Positions 1-5,737 of a stretch of 6,930 nucleotides of DNA are shown in pieces. Made by a program: the position numbers and the translations under genes. Source of the stretch: an uncultured Lentisphaeria bacterium. Its GTDB lineage: Bacteria > Verrucomicrobiota > Lentisphaeria > Victivallales > UBA1829. The stretch is taken from contig CAJMAW010000148.1 of NCBI GenBank assembly GCA_905211485.1, positions 1 through 6,930 on the forward strand, written 5' to 3'. How positions within the stretch are numbered: the stretch's first letter is position 1; each line of letters opens with the position of its first letter. The notes under the pieces are model-generated. The model had not been told where the DNA came from. It worked only from the letters and a program-made list of their open reading frames with translations, and ran no database searches.

Positions 1-104
1 TAGAAACAAACGAGATTTCTGTCAAAAAAAGCATTGATAGAGGTTCCCTTTATTTTTTGTCCCGTGATTGGATTCTGATGACGGAAAACGTCCGCGGACC
101 CGCA

Positions 105-122
105 GGGAAGGGGGGGGATGGG
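105..122 (+). other. Predicted G-quadruplex motif
   Basis: Four runs of three G can be drawn with two-base loops: GGG, AA, GGG, GG, GGG, AT, GGG. The middle eight-G run supplies two of the four tracts. This meets the usual G3-N1-7 rule with very short loops, which favours a stable fold. It lies about 240 bases upstream of the best promoter, so a direct transcriptional role for the 905-residue protein gene is uncertain. Confidence 0.5.
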
Positions 123-197
123 CGACGGAGTTGCCGGATGAAAAGGCCGTCCGGGGAGGAAAAATCAGAGGGATGAGAAAAATCAGATAGATGGATG

Positions 198-219
198 AGA
201 AGGATAAAAGAAGGATAAA
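198..219. repeat. Tandem 11-base direct repeat
   Basis: AGAAGGATAAA occurs twice head to tail without mismatch (198-208 and 209-219). The related word GGATGAGAA also occurs twice nearby, at about 171 and 193. The block sits in a purine-rich tract. It could be a slippage product or a binding site for a dimeric regulator; the sequence does not decide. Confidence 0.6.
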
Positions 220-248
220 TGAATCTGAGGAGGGAATGAAAAAATAAA

Positions 249-283
249 AATTTCAGATCTCTCTCTGGAAATTACAGTTTTTT
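249..283 (+). terminator. Possible intrinsic terminator, A/T-rich stem
   Basis: AATTTCAGA (249-257) pairs with TCTGGAAATT (264-273) as nine base pairs with one bulged G, around a six-base loop. After a four-base gap comes a run of six T (278-283). The stem is A/T-rich and thus weak. It would end transcription coming from the left of the window, but no gene end is visible there, so the assignment is tentative. Confidence 0.35.
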
Positions 284-347
284 CTCTCTTTACACAGGAT
301 TTTCAGAATCATTCCGGAATTTATGCTGAAAAAAGCCGCCCCTGGAC

Positions 348-376
348 TTGACATCCATTCCTTCCCGTGATACATA
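348..376 (+). promoter_or_regulatory. Sigma-70-type promoter candidate for the beta-helix gene
   Basis: A perfect -35 box TTGACA (348-353) is followed after 17 bases by TACATA (371-376), which matches the -10 consensus at only three positions. CATATT (373-378) matches at four positions but needs a 19-base spacer. Transcription would begin near 383 and give a leader of about 140 nt before the ATG at 524. This is the strongest promoter-like sequence in the region. Confidence 0.45.
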
Positions 377-462
377 TTCCATCAGCGAATGAATGAGATC
401 CGGTTTTTCTTATGACTTTGTTTTCGCCGGGACTCTCTCTCTGCCTTTGTTTTTTTTGCAGC

Positions 463-493
463 TCTGATTTTTCATTACTGCTCTGAAATCAGA
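463..493 (+). promoter_or_regulatory. Leader hairpin before the beta-helix gene
   Basis: TCTGATTT (463-470) pairs perfectly with AAATCAGA (486-493), with one further G-T pair and a loop of about 13 bases. It ends 30 bases before the ATG at 524 and would lie in the 5' leader of the mRNA. No T run follows, so it is not a terminator. It could affect mRNA stability or ribosome access; this is inference only. Confidence 0.3.
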
Positions 494-523
494 TCTGAAA
501 CGCCAGGATCCAATCAATCCCGA

Positions 524-3241
524 ATGCCGGTTGTCTCCGGCAGAAAGAAGTTTTTCTTTATGATGTTGAAATGGAACTCATCGCATTTTTCTCCGCTGCT
601 GAGTATTGTTGCCGCCCTGAGTCTACTGATTCCTTTTCCCGCGGAGGCTCAGAAGACGCAGAAGATGCCAGAGGTGAATCCGCTGGAGGTGCCGTATGTT
701 TCGACATATTACATCGAATCTCTTCTGACTCCGCGCGACGAGGCTGTAATCCGTTTTTACGTTTCAGACTGGAATCAGAGCGAATACCGTCTCGGAGACG
801 ATTCCTTCCGTTTTGAGGTGACACTGGAATACGGACTTTCTCCGAAAAATACCCGGCGCATAGTGAAGAAGAATCTGAAGGCCGGCGATCACAGCATTTC
901 TCTCGGCAAACTGAGGCCTGGAGAATATACCGTATCGCTTCAGGCCGTCGATTCATTCGGCAGAGCTTCGAATGTGCTGTATAACGAGTTTCTTGTGCGT
1001 GATGCTGCAAAAACGGCCATTTCCCCGCGTGAGACCTATCGGATGACCGAGGCGGACCTCAAGCAATACAATATTTCAAATCAAGGTGATTACGGGAAGA
1101 TTGAACTGGTGGATCTGAAGCAGGAAGCGGGCATATCGGCCTCGGAACTGGCGGCGTCTCCGGGAATTTCCATCCGGGATATTCTGTCTGAGAAATCCCA
1201 GGGGGCGAAGGTTCCCCCCGGGAAGTACACTGTTTTTGCCATTGCCGAGAACGGGATTCCCCTCAACGGGAACTGGAAGAACCGCCAGATTCTCTACGGG
1301 AAGGGATATGACCGGGGAAAAATCGAACAGGAAGCGGCCGCCACTCTGGAGGGAATCAACCGGATGCTGGAAGACTGTGCGAAGAAAGGATTCCGCAAAC
1401 TCGTCATGCTTCCCGGGACTTACCGGATATCGCATACGGGCCCGATCCGGATCCCGGACCGCTTCACACTGGATCTGAACGGAGCGGTCGTCAAACTTCA
1501 TGAGTTCACCGGTTGCAGCGCCGTGATGATTCAGATCCGGGACTGTTTCGATTCCCATGTGATGAACGGGACCGTGGAAGGCGATTACTTTGAACATGAT
1601 TATGAAAATTCCGAAAAGAATTCCGAATGGGTCTGCGGGATTGACATCTGCGGCAGCAGCAAATATTCCAGTTTTGAAAACATGGAAATCCGATATATCA
1701 CAGGTTATGCCGTGATGAACGGATTCAAGGACAGTTTCGCCCAGCCGCTTTCCGCAGGCGCCTTTGTTTCCGGCGGAATCGACCGCCGGACCGGCGCGCC
1801 CGTCAGCAACGAAAAACTCTGCAGCAGCAGCGGATTTCTTGACATCACCCGTTTCATCCCGCATAAATATCTGGCGGTTTCGCTCTATCTCGGGTATCAG
1901 GGGATGGCGGCGGACTCCTGGAACTACACGGCATATTTTTATGACAAGAACAAAAAATTTCTGGATGCCGTGGAGGCTTTTCAGTACCGGATTGTAAGGA
2001 TCCCGGAAAAGGCCGCATTTATGAAAGTGAGCATGGTCTCCTCCGATCCTGAAAAGTTGAAGAATCTGACTGTCAACTGCTTCCGTCTGCCTTGGAACTG
2101 CACATTCCGGAATCTGAAAATCATTCTTGCACGCTGTGTCGGGATGGCCCAGTCCGCGATGAGGAACTTCCTGGTGGAAGGCTGCGAAATCACCCGCAGC
2201 GGCGAATCCGGAGCCTTCTGCGCCTATGACGCGGAAGACGGATGGGACATGATGCAGGACCTGACTTTCCGGAAAAACAAGTTCTATGACAATTTCCGGA
2301 ATGACTTCCTCACCTGCGCCGGCCATAATTTCGTTGTCGAGGAAAATGAAGGCAACATTTATCTCTGGGACAGAACCAAGGGGTATGTCATCCGCAACAA
2401 CCGTTTCATCAACGGCGTCTTCGGTTCCTCGCACCGGAATCGCTCGCTGCTCTGCCGGATTGAAAACAACACCTTCAGCGGGAACGTGCGTCTCGGGGAC
2501 GACAACAAGACGGATGACTGGACCATTGTCATGCGGAACTGGGAGGCCTCTTCCGTCACCTGCCGAAGCGGAGGCGTGCTCGCGGATGCCGATATCAAAG
2601 ACCAGAAATTCCTGACAATAAATACCTTGAACTGCAATCTGGAAAATGTGGAAGTCAATCTCGGTGGCTCCAGCTTCCTCCGTTCAAAGCTGAAGAATGT
2701 GCAGGGGCATTCCAACGGGGATGTGAAGATCCTGAACTGCGAAGTGAAAAACCTTTCTTCCAGCTGCTTCCAGCCCGGCCTGATCGAAATCCGGAATTCC
2801 AAGCTGACGGATGTCCAGTTCTCCTATGCCTACTGGACAAAGCCCGGCCGTTTCCTCCTGGAAAACTGCATCGTGAAAAATCCGGACAAATCCTTCCTTC
2901 GCACTCCCGCTTATTCCGTGGACAATTTCCAGTTCACCCGGAATCTTTTCGAGACCGGGTCCGCTCCAGTGGTCGACATCTATGATCTGCGCCCGCAGGA
3001 TACCGACGGACTCAAAGGCAGTATCTCTTTCCAGCGCAACCTGGTGAAATCCGCTTCAGCTCTGATCGGTTATGATGGCTCGGAAAGCAGCAAGGAACTT
3101 CGGTTTTTCATTGATTCTTCAAACCGGATGCCGAAAACGTTTGTCCCGGTTCAGCAGATCGGCCTTCCTGCCAAATGGCTTGTGAATCCGCCTGAAGAGA
3201 AGAAAGGCAGTTCCGCCTCTGCCGAAAAAAGCGGGAATTAA
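524..3241 (+). CDS. Large exported right-handed beta-helix (pectin-lyase-like) protein
   Basis: This 905-residue protein is probably exported and acts on or binds a polysaccharide. A signal peptide is clear: a basic start (RKK, 7-9), a hydrophobic core (about 24-37) and an A-E-A cleavage site after residue 42. Residues about 55-160 look like an Ig/fibronectin-type beta-sandwich (PGEYTVSLQAVDSFGRAS). Residues about 255-400 resemble the first coils of a pectin-lyase-like helix (KLVMLPGTYRIS, then FTLDLNGAVVKL). About 411-520 look like a jelly-roll module (WNYTAYFYDKNKKFLDAV), and about 525-865 return to short N-rich beta-helix coils (YVIRNNRF, CRIENNTF). The tail (890-905) is polar and low in complexity. 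All 18 cysteines lie after residue 280. The start may instead be Met13 (base 560), which has AGAAAGAAG nine bases upstream; ATG 524 has only AGGA 15 bases upstream. Both keep the signal peptide. No catalytic residues can be assigned, so lyase, hydrolase or binding protein all remain possible. It is flanked by its own promoter and terminator. Confidence 0.85.
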   Translation: MPVVSGRKKFFFMMLKWNSSHFSPLLSIVAALSLLIPFPAEAQKTQKMPEVNPLEVPYVSTYYIESLLTPRDEAVIRFYVSDWNQSEYRLGDDSFRFEVTLEYGLSPKNTRRIVKKNLKAGDHSISLGKLRPGEYTVSLQAVDSFGRASNVLYNEFLVRDAAKTAISPRETYRMTEADLKQYNISNQGDYGKIELVDLKQEAGISASELAASPGISIRDILSEKSQGAKVPPGKYTVFAIAENGIPLNGNWKNRQILYGKGYDRGKIEQEAAATLEGINRMLEDCAKKGFRKLVMLPGTYRISHTGPIRIPDRFTLDLNGAVVKLHEFTGCSAVMIQIRDCFDSHVMNGTVEGDYFEHDYENSEKNSEWVCGIDICGSSKYSSFENMEIRYITGYAVMNGFKDSFAQPLSAGAFVSGGIDRRTGAPVSNEKLCSSSGFLDITRFIPHKYLAVSLYLGYQGMAADSWNYTAYFYDKNKKFLDAVEAFQYRIVRIPEKAAFMKVSMVSSDPEKLKNLTVNCFRLPWNCTFRNLKIILARCVGMAQSAMRNFLVEGCEITRSGESGAFCAYDAEDGWDMMQDLTFRKNKFYDNFRNDFLTCAGHNFVVEENEGNIYLWDRTKGYVIRNNRFINGVFGSSHRNRSLLCRIENNTFSGNVRLGDDNKTDDWTIVMRNWEASSVTCRSGGVLADADIKDQKFLTINTLNCNLENVEVNLGGSSFLRSKLKNVQGHSNGDVKILNCEVKNLSSSCFQPGLIEIRNSKLTDVQFSYAYWTKPGRFLLENCIVKNPDKSFLRTPAYSVDNFQFTRNLFETGSAPVVDIYDLRPQDTDGLKGSISFQRNLVKSASALIGYDGSESSKELRFFIDSSNRMPKTFVPVQQIGLPAKWLVNPPEEKKGSSASAEKSGN

Positions 3242-3268
3242 ACAAAAACAAAAAAACTGGAAACGCTT

Positions 3269-3304
3269 GGAGAGAGACGGAGGAAAAATCGTCTCCTCCT
3301 TTTT
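3269..3304 (+). terminator. Intrinsic terminator of the beta-helix gene
   Basis: GGAGAGAGACG (3269-3279) pairs with CGTCTCCTCC (3290-3299) as ten base pairs with a single bulged A, around a ten-base loop. Five T follow at once (3300-3304). It begins 28 bases after the TAA stop codon, where a rho-independent terminator is expected. Confidence 0.8.
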
Positions 3305-3428
3305 CATTCCTTTCTCATTCATTCCGGATTGCGCCGGACAGGCGGTCTTCCCTCCTCTCCGGTGGAAAATCGCGCTGGGAGAGAAAAGACGGAAAATAAC
3401 GGAATCAGCCGCAAGTCCCTGGAGAAGA

Positions 3429-3443
3429 ACCGGGAGCCCCGGT
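3429..3443. other. Compact GC-rich hairpin
   Basis: ACCGGG (3429-3434) and CCCGGT (3438-3443) form a perfect six-pair stem with a three-base loop. Neither strand has a T run after it, so it is not a classical intrinsic terminator. It may be a protein site, a remnant, or chance in GC-rich sequence. Confidence 0.35.
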
Positions 3444-3559
3444 CGGTCCATTCGCTGCCATTCCATCTCCCCGTTCCCCTTCCGCAGAGCTCCGGACTTC
3501 TCTTCCCGGACTCTTCTCTTTCTAAAGCGTTTTTCCCCTGATCTGAACCTTTGTCATGG

Positions 3560-3601
3560 GCTCTTTTCAGGAGTCCTTTTCTGCAAACAGCTCTTTTCAG
3601 G
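3560..3601. repeat. 12-base direct repeat, 30 bases apart
   Basis: GCTCTTTTCAGG occurs at 3560-3571 and again at 3590-3601. A shorter relative, CCTTTTCAG, appears at about 3707-3715 beside the glgC promoter. The spacing is close to three helical turns, which would suit a dimeric DNA-binding protein, but the pyrimidine-rich context makes chance or slippage plausible. Confidence 0.45.
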
Positions 3602-3696
3602 GGGGGAAAAATCCGGCACTGCTGTGTTTTTTTTTTCTGATGTTCGATTTTTGTGATGAATTGGTTATTATTTTGCAAAACGGTGCATTTCACCTA

Positions 3697-3724
3697 TTGA
3701 ATCATTCCTTTTCAGTGATATTGT
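3697..3724 (+). promoter_or_regulatory. Extended -10 promoter candidate for glgC
   Basis: TTGAAT (3697-3702) is followed after 16 bases by TATTGT (3719-3724). The TG of an extended -10 element lies one base upstream (TGA-TATTGT). Four of six bases match in each hexamer. Transcription would start near 3731 and leave a leader of about 55 nt. It sits in the A/T-rich segment just before the gene. Confidence 0.45.
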
Positions 3725-3770
3725 ATCCGGACAGGAAAAAAGAGGCTTCCGTCAACGTACCGGATAACAA

Positions 3771-3777
3771 AGGAGGG
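3771..3777 (+). promoter_or_regulatory. Shine-Dalgarno site of glgC
   Basis: AGGAGGG, preceded by AA, matches the anti-Shine-Dalgarno sequence almost fully and ends eight bases before the ATG at 3786. It fixes that ATG as the start and is the strongest ribosome binding site in the window. Confidence 0.85.
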
Positions 3778-3785
3778 CACATTTC

Positions 3786-5120
3786 ATGAGAGCTTCAGTC
3801 CTAGCAATGATTCTTGCCGGAGGGGAGGGGACCAGACTTGCGCCGTTGACGAATCAGCGGGCGAAGCCGTCTGTCCCGTTTGGGGGGAAATACCGGATTA
3901 TCGACTTTGTTCTGAGCAACTTCGTGAACAGCGGAATTGACAGTATCTTTGTTCTGACACAGTTTAAATCCCAGAGTCTGATGGAACACATCATCAACGG
4001 CTGGAATATCTCCAGCACACAGGTCCGGGGCCGCTTCATCATTCCCGTGCCTGCCCAGATGCAGACCACTGACCGCACCTGGTACCGCGGGACGGCGGAC
4101 GCCATTTACCAGAACGCCCACCTGATTGAGGATTTCAACCCTGATCTTGTGGCGGTGTTCGGAGGGGATCACATCTACAGGATGGATGTCAGCCAGATGG
4201 TTGATTTCCATGTGTCGAAGAATGCGATTGCGACGGTTGCCGCCATTCCCGTCCCGACTGAGGATGCCAGACAGTTCGGAATAATTCAGGTGGATGAGGA
4301 CTGGCGGATTGTCGGTTTCCAGGAAAAGCCGGAGGATCCCACACCCCTGCCCAACGACAAAAACATGTGCCTTGCTTCGATGGGCAATTACATTTTCGGA
4401 GCCGGTGACATCCTCCAGCTTCTGAAAAGCGACTATGCCGCCAAGACCAGCAGCCATGATTTCGGGAAGGATATCATTCCCTCTCTTGTAGAGACCCGCC
4501 GTCTTTACGCTTACAACTTCTATACCAACAAGATCCCCGGGCAGGACGTGACGGTCAAGCCCTATTGGCGCGATGTCGGGACCCTGAAGGCTTACTTTGA
4601 AGCCAATATGGACCTGCGTGCAACCAATCCCCAGCTTGATCTTTACAACCCGAAATGGCCGATCTACAATTACCATTTCAGTCTTCCTCCCGCAAAATTT
4701 GTGCATAATGAAGAGGTGGACCGTCATGGACTGCCCCGCATTGGAAAGGCCATCAACTCCATTGTCTGCGACGGCTGCATTGTATCCGGCAGCACTGTGA
4801 CCAATTCCATTCTCTTCAACTCCGTCTTCGTCCACAGTTATGCAACAGTGCACAACAGCATCCTTCTGAACGACGTGGATATCGGAGAACACTGCCGCAT
4901 CCGCAACGCCATCATCGACAAGCACAATATGATCCCCCGCGGCACCATCATCGGTTATGATCGTGAAGAAGATGCAAAACGCTATTATGTCGTGGATCTG
5001 GATCCCATTGAAGGCGAGCCCGCCTGGCTTACCGTGATCCCGAAGGACCGTCATTACCTGAATCTCGATCTCCCGAAAAGTCTGGAAACCCATGAGGCCG
5101 TCACTCCGCAGCAGCCGTAA
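3786..5120 (+). CDS. glgC: Glucose-1-phosphate adenylyltransferase (ADP-glucose pyrophosphorylase)
   Basis: GlgC makes ADP-glucose and pyrophosphate from ATP and glucose-1-phosphate in the cytoplasm, the committed step of bacterial glycogen synthesis. At 444 residues it is close to the E. coli enzyme (431). The nucleotidyltransferase domain (about 1-280) shows the nucleotide loop AGGEGTRLAPLT (11-22), RAKPSVPFGGKYRIIDF (25-41) with the Lys of the allosteric region at 35, WYRGTADAIYQN (99-110), the catalytic-type GGDHIYRMD (126-134), FQEKP (178-182) matching the sugar-phosphate Lys, HDFGKDIIP (224-232) and YWRDVGTLKAYFEANMDL (260-277). The C-terminal part (about 325-400) has hexapeptide repeats of a left-handed beta-helix (CDGCIVSGSTVTNSILFNSV). 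The family is tetrameric and usually controlled by metabolites such as fructose bisphosphates or AMP; the effector here cannot be read. No glgA, glgB or glgP lies next to it. It has its own promoter; no clear + strand intrinsic terminator follows. Confidence 0.96.
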   Translation: MRASVLAMILAGGEGTRLAPLTNQRAKPSVPFGGKYRIIDFVLSNFVNSGIDSIFVLTQFKSQSLMEHIINGWNISSTQVRGRFIIPVPAQMQTTDRTWYRGTADAIYQNAHLIEDFNPDLVAVFGGDHIYRMDVSQMVDFHVSKNAIATVAAIPVPTEDARQFGIIQVDEDWRIVGFQEKPEDPTPLPNDKNMCLASMGNYIFGAGDILQLLKSDYAAKTSSHDFGKDIIPSLVETRRLYAYNFYTNKIPGQDVTVKPYWRDVGTLKAYFEANMDLRATNPQLDLYNPKWPIYNYHFSLPPAKFVHNEEVDRHGLPRIGKAINSIVCDGCIVSGSTVTNSILFNSVFVHSYATVHNSILLNDVDIGEHCRIRNAIIDKHNMIPRGTIIGYDREEDAKRYYVVDLDPIEGEPAWLTVIPKDRHYLNLDLPKSLETHEAVTPQQP

Positions 5121-5253
5121 CGGAATGTTGTGCTGAAGCCTGGCATTTGGGAAATCCGCTTCCGGAACGCCTCAGAAAAATGGGGGATCGGGGGGATCGG
5201 GCGGAAAAATTGGAAAATTTGAAAAAGGGCAGTGCACAGCGAGGGGAAGGGGG

Positions 5254-5281
5254 AAAAAAAGTGCTTCTCCCCGCTGAGAAG
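5254..5281 (-). terminator. Possible leftward intrinsic terminator
   Basis: CTTCTC (5264-5269) and GAGAAG (5276-5281) form a six-pair stem with a six-base loop. On the - strand the stem is followed after three bases by seven T (the A run 5254-5260). It would stop antisense transcription heading into the 3' end of glgC. No - strand gene is visible in the window, so its target is unclear. On the + strand there is no adjacent T run; the nearest is 5301-5306. Confidence 0.35.
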
Positions 5282-5431
5282 GTTCATCTTCCTATCTGCC
5301 TTTTTTCATTTTCCGGCTTTTTCCCTTTTCCCCTGATATCCGGTTTCCGGATGCTCCTCATTTTCCACTGAAGGAACTCTGAAAGGAAAAGAAAGGGGGA
5401 AAAAATAAGTTTTCCCTTCCGGAAGGAGATT

Positions 5432-5464
5432 CCCCTGCGGAGGAGAGAGAGGAGCCTCCGGGGG
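5432..5464. other. Strong GC-rich stem-loop
   Basis: CCCC (5432-5435) and CGGAGG (5438-5443) pair with CCTCCG (5455-5460) and GGGG (5461-5464), giving ten GC-rich pairs with a two-base bulge and an 11-base purine loop. No T run follows on either strand. It could block RNA polymerase or exonuclease read-through, or mark the 3' end of the glgC transcript; this is inference. Confidence 0.4.
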
Positions 5465-5510
5465 CGGGAGGATATGGAGTCGGGGGGGAAAAAAAAGATG
5501 ACTGCAGAGA

Positions 5511-5539
5511 TGGAGAGCCGAAGGCGGTGTCTCTTTATT
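5511..5539 (+). promoter_or_regulatory. Weak promoter candidate for uppP
   Basis: TGGAGA (5511-5516) and TTTATT (5534-5539) are separated by 17 bases and each match the sigma-70 hexamers at four of six positions. If used, the transcript would start near 5546 and include the folded leader at 5581-5640. Matches of this quality are common by chance. Confidence 0.2.
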
Positions 5540-5580
5540 CTTTCTCTCACTCAGCACTCAGCCGGAATGTCGTGAGATGC

Positions 5581-5640
5581 CAGAGGGGAGGAGCGCATGG
5601 GCAGGGATCTAAGCGGGGATCTAAGTCCGGATCCCCTCTG
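5581..5640 (+). promoter_or_regulatory. uppP leader with competing hairpins and tandem repeat
   Basis: CAGAGGGGA (5581-5589) pairs perfectly with TCCCCTCTG (5632-5640). A rival stem uses the same right arm: GGGGATC (5615-5621) with GATCCCC (5630-5636). A third, weaker pairing is GGGATC (5604-5609) with GATCCC (5630-5635). The rival left arms arise because GGGATCTAAG is repeated with a 12-base period (5604-5613, 5616-5625). The element ends 94 bases before the uppP start. Further on, CCCG-GAAA-CGGG (5674-5685) forms a GNRA-capped stem that competes with GGGGA/TCCCC (5661-5665, 5672-5676). It does not match a riboswitch class I recognise. Confidence 0.35.
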
Positions 5641-5719
5641 TTTGCGGGAATATTTTTTGGGGGGAGAAGAATCCCCGGAAACGGGAGTCCGCTTTGAACA
5701 GATGTAAATTGACGAAGGC

Positions 5720-5737
5720 AGGGATGGAACGAATTTG
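5720..5737 (+). promoter_or_regulatory. Ribosome binding site and TTG start of uppP
   Basis: AGGGA (5720-5724) lies ten bases before TTG 5735. The frame is closed upstream by TAA at 5705-5707, and no in-frame ATG or GTG precedes the conserved QGIVQGLTEF motif. The ATG codons at 5724 and 5739 are in another frame that stops quickly. TTG 5744 is the only other reasonable choice and would remove three residues. Confidence 0.65.

Larger units (their letters stand above)
1..523. other. Non-coding region upstream of the beta-helix gene
   Basis: No convincing gene lies in this stretch. One forward frame stays open from the left edge to about base 176, but its translation is low-complexity and rich in Gly, Arg and Lys, so it is not called. 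The + strand is very purine-rich from about 100 to 250 and turns pyrimidine-rich from about 255 to 480. It holds a G-quadruplex motif, a tandem 11-mer, a possible terminator, a promoter and a leader hairpin, each listed separately. A perfect 10-base palindrome (GTCCGCGGAC, 90-99) and a small stem (CCGGA 134-138 with TCCGG 150-154) are also present, with no function I can assign. Confidence 0.6.
3242..3785. other. Non-coding region between the beta-helix gene and glgC
   Basis: No supportable gene is present; short open frames here are low in complexity and have no recognisable motif. From left to right it holds the terminator of the preceding gene, a short GC-rich hairpin (3429-3443), a pyrimidine-rich stretch with a 12-base direct repeat, a run of ten T (3627-3636), an A/T-rich segment and the glgC promoter and ribosome binding site. 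A second -10-like box, TATTAT (3666-3671), matches consensus at five of six positions but lacks a good -35 box. Confidence 0.6.
5121..5734. other. Non-coding region between glgC and uppP
   Basis: No convincing gene is present in these 614 bases. The strand has long purine runs (for example 5241-5261 and 5381-5405) and several G tracts: 5182-5186, 5190-5195 and 5199-5201, and 5460-5464, 5466-5468 and 5482-5488. An imperfect long inverted repeat links 5243-5261 with 5317-5333 (CTTTTTCCC and related words). CCTTCCGGAAGG (5415-5426) is a perfect palindrome. Listed separately are a leftward terminator, a GC-rich stem, a weak promoter and the folded uppP leader. Confidence 0.6.

Noticed and set aside
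1..34. Start of a divergent - strand gene (ATG at 34 reading left)
   Set aside because: Only 11 codons are visible, with a poor ribosome binding site and no motif.
3..176. Open forward frame from the left edge that might be the tail of an upstream gene
   Set aside because: The translation is low in complexity, runs through G-rich intergenic-type sequence and shows no family motif; the true upstream gene end cannot be located.
1076..2434. A 452-codon open frame on the - strand inside the beta-helix gene
   Set aside because: Its translation resembles no known family, while the + strand frame has a signal peptide, domain structure and a terminator.
3627..3636. Run of ten T read as a terminator
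   Set aside because: No stable stem precedes it; the upstream sequence can form only about three base pairs.
3801..5093. A 430-codon open frame on the - strand covering most of glgC
   Set aside because: It mirrors a confidently identified gene, has no recognisable motif and no ribosome binding site; codon bias of glgC explains the lack of stops.
5182..5201. G-rich repeat as a G-quadruplex
   Set aside because: Only three G3 tracts are available, and the six-G run cannot be split with a loop; a two-tier form is possible but weak.
5474..5575. Possible 33-codon small gene or leader peptide before uppP
   Set aside because: It starts in a poly-G/poly-A tract, its GGAGG is only two bases from the ATG, and the peptide has no convincing membrane or attenuation feature.
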